NCBI RefSeq assembly: GCF_018914005.1
Contig: NZ_JAHMHI010000001.1
Location: 496,001 to 560,000 of the forward strand
Reading direction: 5' to 3'
Length of the DNA: 64,000 nucleotides
Source of the DNA: Mycoplasma zalophi
Lineage (GTDB): Bacteria > Bacillota_I > Bacilli_A > Mycoplasmatales > Metamycoplasmataceae
The notes under the pieces are model-generated. The model saw only the letters and a program-made list of their open reading frames with translations. It had not been told where the DNA came from and ran no database searches. Below are positions 23,601 to 32,485 of the stretch, in pieces; positions within the stretch are counted from its first letter, which is position 1; each line of letters begins with the position of its first letter. Position numbers and translations under genes: made by a program.

Positions 23601-24701
23601 AATATTTGAAGAAATCGTATCAAAATCTTTTTGTCTTAAATTGTAATTTTGATTTTCTTCATTTAACTGATTTTGTAAATTATCAAGTTGTTCTTTTTCT
23701 GGTTTTAATAAATTGTTTATTCTATTTACTTCATCATTAACTTTTTTTATGTTGTTTTCGATGTCTTTTATTTTTGTTCTAGAATTAGTTATCTCATTTT
23801 CATTTCATTTAATACTTTGATCTACTTTTTCTATGTATTTAAATTCAGAAATTTTAAATTTTGTTTTAGGTATTTTTACTTTTTCATCGCTGTCATTTAC
23901 ATTATAAAAATAAATAAATTTCTTTGTTGTGTTGTTTATATCTAAAAAGTTTTTATTATGTGATTTTTTCTCTCTTCTATAAATAAACTCAGTTTTGTTT
24001 TCGTTGCTAGAACTTGAAATCCTTAAAACTATAGGGAAATTTTTTTGTTTAGATTTATTGTTTTTATCATATTTTTCTCATTGGTCTTGAATATAATCTT
24101 TGTAAAAGTTATATGTTCAACGAAGCTTTAATTTTCCATTATTTTGTTCACCTTTCATTAAATTTTTCATCAATAAAACATTATTTTCATTTGAAAATAA
24201 AATGTGTTTTACAATTTCTGATTCTATTGTTGAAAATTCGGTATTTTTATCTAAATAAAATTCTATAGCGTGTTCTGAATTATAATTTTTGTATTTTTTT
24301 AAAAAAGATTCATTAAAATCGTGTAGTATATCTAATCTTGTAAGTCAAAACACTTCTCTTTTATTTTCACTAAAAAATGTCTTTATGTTTATCGCATTAT
24401 TTTCACCATTTTCAAAAAAGGGATTTGCTTTTTTAAAAAAAATAATAAAATTAATAGAATTTGACTTATAAATTCTTGTGCCAGTCATTAAATCATTATT
24501 TATTACATAAAAAGATTTTATTTGATTTTTTAGTTCATCAAAAAAAGTTTTTGTGTTTCATTTTTTATTTTTTGTATTAAGTGAGTTAAAAACTTTTTTT
24601 AAATTTTCACCTACAGTTATTTTTCTTTTTTCATTATCAATTTGTTTGGAATCCCCTATTGTCATTTCAATATCTTCGTCAACTAAAATATTAAATTTCA
24701 T
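20619..24701 (-). CDS. giant superfamily 1 helicase (UPF1-like), first gene of the four-gene operon
   Basis: This 1360-aa protein is read through several UGA-Trp codons. Residues 1-280 are unrecognised, with mixed strands and helices. Residues ~290-510 are a long coiled coil. The helicase core carries Walker A GPPGTGKT (639-646), a Walker B-like IIDEVSK near residue 970, motif III LLAGDYKQLPP, motif IV-like EQHRFNPKI, motif V VDTVDNFQGREKEIIIV and motif VI ERVNVAVSRAKDNLI. This set is that of the UPF1/Dna2-like SF1B group often annotated COG1112, found in several defence systems. After motif VI only ~40 residues remain, so no C-terminal nuclease is fused. AAGGAG lies 12-13 nt before the ATG. 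The C-terminal codons overlap the next gene. Confidence 0.85.
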
Positions 24702-24818
24702 AACTTTATTTATTTCTCCTTAAATTAATAATTTTTGTGGATTTTATTTTTTCAAGCAATATAATGGTTTCTAATTTTTAAGGAATTTTAAAGTCATTTA
24801 TTTTAAAACAAAAATACA

Positions 24819-24840
24819 GGTATATTTATATAAACATACC
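24819..24840. promoter_or_regulatory. 22-bp near-perfect palindrome upstream of the four-gene operon
   Basis: Arms GGTATATTTAT and ATAAACATACC match in 20 of 22 positions. It lies about 120 bp upstream of the helicase start and just after the terminator of tmcAL in the direction of transcription, which is where an operator for the operon would be expected. Confidence 0.45.
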
Positions 24841-24901
24841 CTAAGCAATAAAATTGCACAAAATTTTTTAAATTAAAAGTTCCTTAACTAAAACAATATC
24901 A

Positions 24902-24967
24902 AAAAAAAAAAAAAAAACGGCCTCAATTTTTTAACAAATTTGCATAAAATTTTGTTTTTTGGCTGTT
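24902..24967 (-). terminator. long terminator after tmcAL with a 17-nt T tail
   Basis: On the - strand AACAGCC pairs imperfectly with GGCCGTT around an inner AT stem (AACAAA ... TTTGTT), followed by an uninterrupted T tract equal to A17 at 24901-24917 of the + strand. It ends tmcAL before the operon. Confidence 0.7.
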
Positions 24968-24972
24968 TTGTT

Positions 24973-25878
24973 CTATTTTTTTTGTTTGTTGCTCCATATA
25001 TAGATTTGCAGCAGTGTTCTTTGTATTCTTGAGTTTGTATATCTTCTACTTGTGCAAGCTTCAATGAATTCTTCTCAAGTGTCTAAATATATATGTTTTT
25101 TAAATAAATTTTCCATTCCTTCTGAAACCATTTGAATTTCTTTAAGTGTTTCAATAGGAGTGTTTTTTATTATTTTTTGAAGTTCTTTATAGTGATTTTT
25201 TAGTCTATCCGGCATCTTATTTATAATAACTGGACTAAATTGAGAAAAATCTTTATTCTCAAAAATAAGTTCCCTAATATAAGAAGCACTTGCAAATTCT
25301 TCTTTTGTAAAATCAGAATGAAATGGTATTGTTCTTTTTATACAATGTGGTGTGATTTTGTAATCATTAAAAACAATTTCTTTTACATATTCAAATCCTA
25401 AAATATCGTTAGGTAATTTAAATTCTTGCCCAATCAATTCTTTTAGTGATTCAGAAGAAGATCTAACAAAAGAAAAACCTTGTTTTAATCATTTTTTTAC
25501 ATTTTTATTATATTGTTCTATATTGTTTTTTATTGCATTTGCAGCTTCAATAAACACAGAAATATCTTCTGTTTCTGAACCAAAAAAAACATTATCTATT
25601 TTATGTTTATGAATTAATTCTATTGCTCCTTTTGCAAATATGTGTGCTGCTTGAGTACTGTAATTATAATCCAATTTTATAACTTCATTTGCTCCATATT
25701 TTAAAGCCAATTCTTTTCTGTATTCAAAATCTAAAACATTAAAATCTCCACGTTGTGTGTAGTTATCGGTTAAAATAATATAAATTTTTTGATCTTTAAA
25801 ATTTTTTTTTGCTTGTTTTAGTTGATAAATGTGTCCATTATGAAATGGATTATACTCAGCAATTATAGCAACAGACAT
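24973..25878 (-). CDS. tmcAL: tRNA(Met) cytidine acetate ligase
   Basis: This 301-aa nucleotidyltransferase of the HIGH superfamily makes N4-acetylcytidine at the wobble position of elongator tRNA-Met from acetate and ATP. IIAEYNPFHNGHIYQLKQA (residues 5-23) gives the PFHxGH nucleotide-binding motif, and TDNYTQRGDFNVLD follows as in the family. SAESY-like SASYIREL is also present. The ATG at 25876-25878 has AAGGGGAA just upstream; a longer frame starts at 25908 but lacks a site. It is shorter than Bacillus homologues, as in other mollicutes. A natural TGG Trp codon near the C-terminus sits beside UGA-Trp codons. It is divergent from mnmE, another tRNA-modification gene. Confidence 0.88.
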
Positions 25879-26261
25879 AGTTTCCCCTTGTTGTAAATAT
25901 TTATACATTAATTATAATGGTTTATATATAAATATAATGTCAATAACTTTTATGTAAAAAAGTGTCAATATTTATTTATAGACATTTTATTTACATTGAT
26001 TTTGATAAATTTTAGCTTTTTATTTACCTTTTTTAGACATTTTTATATGATATGATGGTTTTTACATTAATTTTAAAAAGGTTATTGACACAATATAAAC
26101 ATTTTATTAAATAAAAAAATGTCTATATATAAGTTATTTTTTATATTTTTTTACACTTATTACACAACTTATTATTATTAATTAAACTAAAAATAAAAAA
26201 CTTTTTCTTTTTTCAACCCCTATCTGCATTTTTAATTTATTTATAATATAATATATAAATT
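25879..26261. promoter_or_regulatory. divergent tmcAL-mnmE intergenic region with six TGTC-centred sites
   Basis: This 383-bp gap has no gene. Sites sharing a TGTC(A/T)A core occur at 25938-25947, 25962-25971, 25979-25988 (inverted), 26034-26044 (inverted), 26081-26092 (inverted) and 26114-26125. Two sub-types are visible: TGTCAATA and AAATGTCTA. The region must carry both divergent promoters. Confidence 0.45.
26242..26252 (+). promoter_or_regulatory. mnmE -10 region, probable leaderless start
   Basis: Two overlapping TATAAT boxes (26242-26247 and 26247-26252) lie only 9-14 nt before the ATG. Transcription would begin at or just before the start codon, and no ribosome-binding site is present. 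Confidence 0.55.
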
Positions 26262-27581
26262 ATGTGAGATACAATAACAGCAATAAGTTCAGGGAAAGTA
26301 AATCAAGCTATTTCAATAATTAGAATAGCAGGCCCTGAAGCGATACAAATAATAAAAAAAATTTTTACAGGTAAAGAAGGAAAAAATAAAGAAATCACAT
26401 TTGGTCTAATAAAAGATAATCAACAAATTATTGACGAAGTGTTAGTTGCTTGATTTCCTGGAAAAAATAATTACATAGGAGAAGATACAGTTGAAATAAA
26501 TTGTCATGGTGGTATAGTTGTTTCAAATATGATATTAGAATTAATATTATCACATGGAGCAAGAATGGCTGAACCTGGAGAATTTAGCAGAAGAGCATAT
26601 TTAAATGGAAAAATTGACTTAGTAAAAGCCGAAGCAATAAATGATTTAATTCATGCAAAAACAACAAAACAAGCGCAAATGTCTATTAATAAATTTGATA
26701 ATAAATTTTCTAATTTAATTAATAATTTTCTAACAGATATCACATATTTAATTGGTCATTTAGAGGTAAACATAGATTATCCTGAAATTACAGATGTTGA
26801 AGAACTTACATCAGAATTAGTTAAACCTAAAATAAAAGAATTAATTAATGACATTAACAAAATTATTAAAGTATCAGAAAATGCGACAAAAATTTATGAA
26901 GGTATTAATGTAGCAATTGTTGGTAAACCTAATGTTGGTAAAAGTTCATTATTAAATGCTTTAATTAAAGAGTCAAAAGCAATAGTTACTGATATAGCAG
27001 GCACAACTAGAGATATAGTTGAAGGAAGTTTTCAAATAGAAGGTATATTATTTAAATTAATTGATACTGCAGGAATAAGAAAAACTACCGATAAAATCGA
27101 ACAAATCGGAATTGAAAAGGCAAAACAAATCATAGAATCATCTGAAATAGTAATTCATGTTGTAGATTCAAATTCAGGGCTTGATGAAGAAAATTTAGCA
27201 ATAGAAGCAGCATCAAAATTTAAAAAATATATTCGCGTTTATAATAAAAATGATTTATCAAAAATTACTGACAAAAACAAAATTAAAATTTCTGCATTAA
27301 ACAATGATTTAGAAGAATTAGAAATAGCGCTTGTAGAAAATTACAAAGATATTGATTTAAACAGTGATTATTTAATTTATAACACAAGACAATTAGCTGC
27401 TATAAAATCAGCTAAATTAAACCTAGAAGCAGCATTAAACGGTTTAGAATATGGATTTGGTCCAGAAGTTATTGTTGTTGATATAACAGAAGCTTGAAAA
27501 AATATAGGAAGCATTGTAGGTAAAGACTCACCCGATGATCTTTTAACAACAATTTTTAGTAATTTCTGTTTAGGTAAATAA
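26262..27581 (+). CDS. mnmE: tRNA modification GTPase MnmE
   Basis: This 439-aa protein, with MnmG, adds the 5-carboxymethylaminomethyl group to wobble uridine of certain tRNAs. The N-terminal folate-binding domain ([20 protein letters not shown], then VEINCHGG and [16 protein letters not shown]) spans residues 1-120. The G domain sits inside the helical domain: G1 GKPNVGKS (221-228), the K-loop/switch with [12 protein letters not shown]3 DTAGIR and G4-like YNKNDL. The C-terminus is FCLGK, the family's conserved end with the functional Cys. The second codon is UGA (Trp). There is no Shine-Dalgarno; see the -10 boxes just upstream. It is complete. Confidence 0.96.
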
Positions 27582-27582
27582 T

Positions 27583-28911
27583 ATGGAATATAAATTACAT
27601 CAAATTTTAAAAAATCAAAAAACAACTGAATTTAGTTATGATGCATTAGGAGTAATTAGAAAAGAAAATTACTCTATTTTTGTATTTGGAATGCTTGAAA
27701 ATGAAGAAGCTGATATTGAATTAATTAAAGTAAATTCTAAATTTGCATTTGCTAAAATTGTTAATTTAATTAAAAAAAATCCAAAAAGAATCGATAATAA
27801 GGACTTAAAAGCAGTTTCAAATAATGCTTTAAGTATTTTAAAATATGAAGATCAACTAGAATTTAAACAAAACATTGTTTCTTATTTGTTTAAAAGACAA
27901 CTAAATTACGAAAACATAAATTCTATAATCCCTTCTGAAAATCAGTGAAATTATAGAAATAAAGTAGTTTTATTTGTTGAAAATAAAGACAATAAATATA
28001 AATTAGGTACATATGAAAAAATGTCACATACATTAATTGAAGAAGAAAATTATAATTTAGCTGTTTATTCTATTAATAAGGTTGTTAATTTTTTAAGCAA
28101 TAATATTAATTCTTTTAATTTATATTTAAACAAAATTAAAAGAATAATGATAAGAGCAACAAAAGAAAATAATCAAGTTCAAGTTGTGTTTGTTACTGAA
28201 AATAAACAACCCTTTCCACTAGATTTTTTAAATTTAATGAAAAATGAAATCAGTGAAATTGTTTCTATTATTCACAATATTGATGATAAGAAAAATAAAA
28301 ATAATTTACTTGGTAATTTTTATAAAGTTATTTTTGGTAAAGAATATTTAATTGATACATTAGGAGAATTTAAGTTTAAGTTAAATTGAAATTCTTTTTT
28401 TCAAGTTAATGCAAAACAAGCTATAACACTTTATAATACAATGTTAAAAGCAATCAATATTACTGAAAATGATGTTGTTTTAGATGCGTATTGTGGAATA
28501 GGAACAATTACTACTTTTTTAGCTCAAAAAGCAAAAAAAGTAATTGGTGTTGAAATTGTAAAAGAAGCAATTGATAACGCAAAAGAATCACAAAAAATAA
28601 ATGCAATAGAAAATATTGAATTTTATGCAAATGATATAGATAAACAAATGGAAATATTAAATCAACAAAACATAAAATTCGATGTGATTTCAGTAGATCC
28701 GCCTAGATCGGGTTTAACAAGTGAATTTATGGATTTAATAATTAAACAATCACCTAAAACAATTTCTTATATTAGTTGTAATGTACATACATTAGTTAGG
28801 GATTTAGTTTACTTAAGTAAATATTATAAAATTGATTTTGTTCAACCGGTTGATATGTTTCCCCAAACACCACATATAGAAATTGTTATTATTCTTACAA
28901 GAAACAAGTAA
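27583..28911 (+). CDS. 23S rRNA (uracil-5-)-methyltransferase, RlmD/RlmCD type
   Basis: This 442-aa SAM-dependent RNA m5U methyltransferase has a TRAM-like N-terminal part (FSYDALGVIRKENYSIFVFG) and a C-terminal Rossmann domain: FFQVNAKQA, DAYCGIGTITTFLA (SAM site), VDPPRSGL and the nucleophile Cys in ISCNVHTLVRDL. In most RlmD proteins a CxxxxxCxxC iron-sulphur segment lies between TRAM and the catalytic part; here the equivalent stretch (SNNALSILKYEDQLEFKQ) has no Cys, so the cluster is lost, as expected for a mollicute with little iron-sulphur chemistry. It starts 2 nt after mnmE and probably shares its transcript. The exact target uridine (747, 1939 or both) cannot be told. Confidence 0.88.
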
Positions 28912-29077
28912 AAGTTAAATATGACAACAATATAATTACTTATTTAAAACACTATTTTTGAAAAAAATATATTATTGAACGTTAAATGAATATTTTCTAT
29001 TCAAAAAGTGGTTAAATATATAATAAATAGTTAGTAAATATTTTTTAACTTAACAAAAAATTAAAAGGAAAACATAT

Positions 29078-30319
29078 ATGAAAAAATCTAAAAAAATAAT
29101 CTTATTTACTTCTTTATTAATGGTTAGTGGAATTAGTATTTTAGGTAGTGTTGCTTGTGCTAAACAAGAAATTAAAGATGAAAATACTAATACCAATAAA
29201 CAAACTGCTGATAAAGAACCTAAAAAAGATACAAATACAACAACTGATACAAATACAAAACCAAACAAAGAATCTAATAAAACTGAAAATAAAATAATCA
29301 AAAGTCTTGATTTAGAAGAAGAATCAAAATCAATAGGTTTTAAATTACCTGAAAATGTAACTAAAGATAATTTTAATGATATTAAATTATCAGATATTAA
29401 AATAATTAATAAAAATGATAATTTAGAAGTTAAATTGATTAATAGAAATTTTAAATCAATTGAAAATCAAAGTTCTGTTTTTGCTAAAACTTTGGTTTTA
29501 GATTATGAAATTATTCAAAAAGATAAAATTGAAAATAAAATCACTAAACAAATTAATTTAAAAAAACCACTTACTAAAATTCAACAAGATTTTTTAATTA
29601 AAGCAATCAGACTTAGTGTATTAACATATATACCAAAAACATATAATGATCCTAATGCTACTGAATTAGTTAATAATGATTTTGATAGAGAATTTTATGT
29701 TTCACCTTATGGTTTAATTAATTATTTAAAAAATAATGAAGTTATTTTAAAAGATTTTTATTCTTTATTTCATTTACAAAGTAGAAAATTAGAAAATTCT
29801 TTTGCAAGTGAAGAACTTAAAAAAAATAAATATTTAGATTTTAATGAAGAATTTAAAAAATATTTTGAATACAGATTAAATGAAAATTCAACTTTTGATT
29901 TAGACATAATGAGATACTTTGAAGATGAAGTTGATAAACATAATTTTAGTAATGAAGATTATAAATTCTTTAAAGAAACTAAAGGTAGAAATATCATCAA
30001 TGATTTTTTTAAATTAGATGTTAAAGGTGCAGTTGCTATTGAAACTGATGAATTAATTTCACCTAAAGATGATGATACTAAATCAACTGCTAAATTATAT
30101 TTTGATGTTTATGATAAATTAACAAATCAAAAATTATATGAAGATGTGTTTTGAGATAGTGAAGATGGTGTCCATGTAACACTTTCTCATAAATCAAAAC
30201 CAATTAATAAAATTCAATCAATTTTAAATCCTGATGGACAACTTAATCAAGATTCTTCAAGACTAAGAGAAACAGAAACACTAAAACAAATTAAAGATGT
30301 TTTACTAGATGCTATTTAA
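29078..30319 (+). CDS. lipoprotein of unknown function
   Basis: This 413-aa lipoprotein has a signal sequence MKKSKKIILFTSLLMVSG and a lipobox GSVAC with the lipidated Cys at about residue 27. Residues 30-70 are a Lys/Asn/Thr-rich linker, then an extracellular Asn/Lys/Asp-rich domain of ~330 aa with no motif I recognise. One UGA-Trp codon precedes the final ~55 residues. AAAAGGAAAA lies ~8 nt before the ATG. It is a single-gene unit with its own terminator. It looks like one member of a surface lipoprotein family, but no paralogue of its ectodomain lies in the window. Confidence 0.8.
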
Positions 30320-30350
30320 AAAGAAACTTTAATTAGTTTCTTTTTTTTTA
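30318..30350 (+). terminator. terminator of the lipoprotein gene
   Basis: AAAGAAACT and AGTTTCTTT arms are separated by a short AT loop and followed by T10. The left arm overlaps the stop codon. Confidence 0.8.
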
Positions 30351-30448
30351 TTAAATATTTATAATTTTATGATTTTACTATGAACAAAATTAATATACAA
30401 TATTTATAAATTATTATAATGATTTATTTATTACTTTACTATTTATAT

Positions 30449-30805
30449 CATGCTACCTAATAACCACCACCAATCATATAATCAATCCTTAACTCCTTAA
30501 CGCAACCAAAACCCTAGTCATCAAATACCTAATCAATATCACCAGCACCTAATTAAAATATGTTTTATTTGTCTTTTAAATCTAAATAAACCAACTCTCC
30601 TTATAAATAACCCCACCAAATCATTCTCACCACCCATCAATACTCATAAACCTACCAACCATTAACTACCCAACCCACCACCTAACATTAAATAACTAAT
30701 CAATGAAATCAAATAATCATCAGTTACCTACTTTAATTTATCAATCATCAATAATAAACATTATTATCTAAACCACCTAACGCAATAATCAGACCCCATT
30801 AACAT
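30449..30805. other. C-rich, G-depleted non-coding tract
   Basis: By hand count, 30481-30780 contains about 84 C but only 7 G on the + strand, in a genome where the two are otherwise similar. Words such as CCTAA, ACCACC, AATCAATC and CAATCAT recur irregularly. All six frames are closed by frequent stops, no hairpin or regular spacing is visible, and it lies inside a 687-bp gap between the lipoprotein gene and the first nuclease copy. The - strand is correspondingly G-rich (TTAGGTGG-like words). The rest of the gap is ordinary AT-rich DNA with the promoter of the nuclease copy. Confidence 0.7.
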
Positions 30806-31006
30806 TTCTTTGAAATTAATTATGTGATCTGAAATTGTAATTATTTTTATCTAATGAACATGTTGAGAAATCTTTTTTCTACACATATATTGTGTTTATA
30901 AAAATTTTTAAATTGCTTTTATAATAGCATACTATTTTAATTGTTTTATATTTAGATAAGTAATAATTTATGATAAAATAAACAAACAACAACGAAACGA
31001 GGAAAA

Positions 31007-32281
31007 ATGAAGAAAAAACAGTCATTATGATTGATGTTGATTCCTTTAATAGCTGCTGGTGGAGCAGGAATATATTTAACATTTAATAGTAAAATAACTC
31101 AAGATAATAACAACAATAACACAAATCAAGCAGAGGCAAATTTTAGCGCTAAAGACAGAAGTCAATTAACTTCTCTTGCTAAAAAAGAAACAATTTTTGT
31201 TAGACCTCCTTTTGCTGCAAAATTTTTATTAAAAGCAAATAATAAAGATATAACAGTTGTTTTTGATCACTTAGATAGTCCAGATAGAAGAGAGAGTAAA
31301 AAATATAATGAACCACTTCCAGCTCAAAGTTTAGCTGATAGTAATGTTAGTTACCAAAATCTAAAAAAACAAGGAGCACAAGAGGTAAGTGAATTTTTAG
31401 CTATTGATGATGTTCTTAAATATTACAAGGATGAATTTAAAAGTGCTTTAACAATATTTGGTGGAGATACTAACATAAAAAACGACAATTATTATTTAGC
31501 AAGAAAATTCCCAAATGAAATAGAAAGTACATTAGAAAACTCACTTCATTTAAAAAGACATAAAGAAAAGTATTTAACTAGTTTAGGTACAAAAGGTAAT
31601 TATGCAAACCAATATGACAAAATGTTCTTTATAAATGCTGATAAAGAAAATTTTGAAGTTGATACAATAAAAGATGATCAATTAAAACAATTTAAAGTTG
31701 ATATTTATAAAACATTTAAATATTTTATTGAAAAAAGCATTTTAAAAAGATATGATGATTTTAAAGAAGCAAAAAATGATAATTTAACAATTAGAAACAG
31801 AATTAGTGATCACGCTCCAGTATTTACTGACGTAAATTTAAAAAACATAACAACAATAAACACAATAAAAGTTGATAAAAAATTAGTTCAAGATTTTGAA
31901 GGTTATAGAAAAAAAGATAACACACTAAGAATAGCGCACTGAAACATTTTAAACTATAAAGGCGGAGTAGCTAAAAGTCTAGCAATAGCAAACATAATTT
32001 ATAAATCAGGTTTTGATATTGTTGGATTAACAGAAATAAATGATAATCAAGGTGCAAGTGTTCAACAGATAGTTGATAATTTAAATAAATTAGATAATTC
32101 ACAAAGATTTAAATATATTGTTTAAAATGCAAATGATACAATTATTCCGAAATTTTTATTAGATTCTGAAAGATTTGGTAAAGCTCAACAGGAGCAAGTT
32201 GCAATAATTTATGATTCAGAAAATTTTGAATATAAAGACTCAAAAACATATACAAAAACAATACCTTATTTCATAGATTAA
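31007..32281 (+). pseudogene. membrane nuclease, circularly permuted EEP domain, interrupted by a nonsense codon
   Basis: The reading frame gives an N-terminal membrane anchor (LMLIPLIAAGGAGIYLTF), then a DNase I-like domain in permuted order: RPPFAAKF and VVFDHLDSPD, IFGGDTNI, TSLG, SDHAPVFTDV, then RIAHWNILN and GLTEI. An in-frame TAA at 32123-32125 stops it after 372 aa. The intact paralogue at 32486 has CAA (Gln) at that point (VIQNAK versus IV-stop-NAN), and the remaining ~50 codons to 32281 (VAIIYDSENF) stay open. A single C-to-T change would explain it. The truncated protein lacks the last strands of the domain and may be inactive. AGGAAAA precedes the ATG. It is one of two tandem copies. 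Confidence 0.78.
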
Positions 32282-32283
32282 TT

Positions 32284-32306
32284 AAACTCGCAAAAAGCGA
32301 GTTTTT
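32284..32306 (+). terminator. terminator after the first nuclease copy
   Basis: AAACTCGC and GCGAGTTT arms with an A5 loop, followed by T residues. Confidence 0.8.
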
Positions 32307-32485
32307 AATTACAAAAATTCCAGGTCTATGTGTTAATTAATTTTGCTTATAAAGATAATTTATTTGAAACAATTAAAAATATATCTTCTTTTGTTATACT
32401 TAAAACATGATTAAACATTAATCAGTATGTTGATATGTTTAAAGTAACATATGGGATTGTTATAAATAAAAAAAATAGGTGAGCA

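Noticed and set aside
13381-24701. Gabija system
   Set aside because: The OLD nuclease fits GajA in layout, but the helicase nearby is UPF1-like and 1360 aa, not a ~500-aa UvrD-like GajB, and it belongs to a separate operon.
24901-24917. A17 homopolymer as a phase-variation tract
   Set aside because: It lies between genes and forms the T tail of the tmcAL terminator on the other strand; no reading frame crosses it and it is not at promoter spacing.
30449-30805. CRISPR array or tandem-repeat array
   Set aside because: Short words recur, but at irregular distances and without constant repeats or spacers; no cas genes are present in the window.
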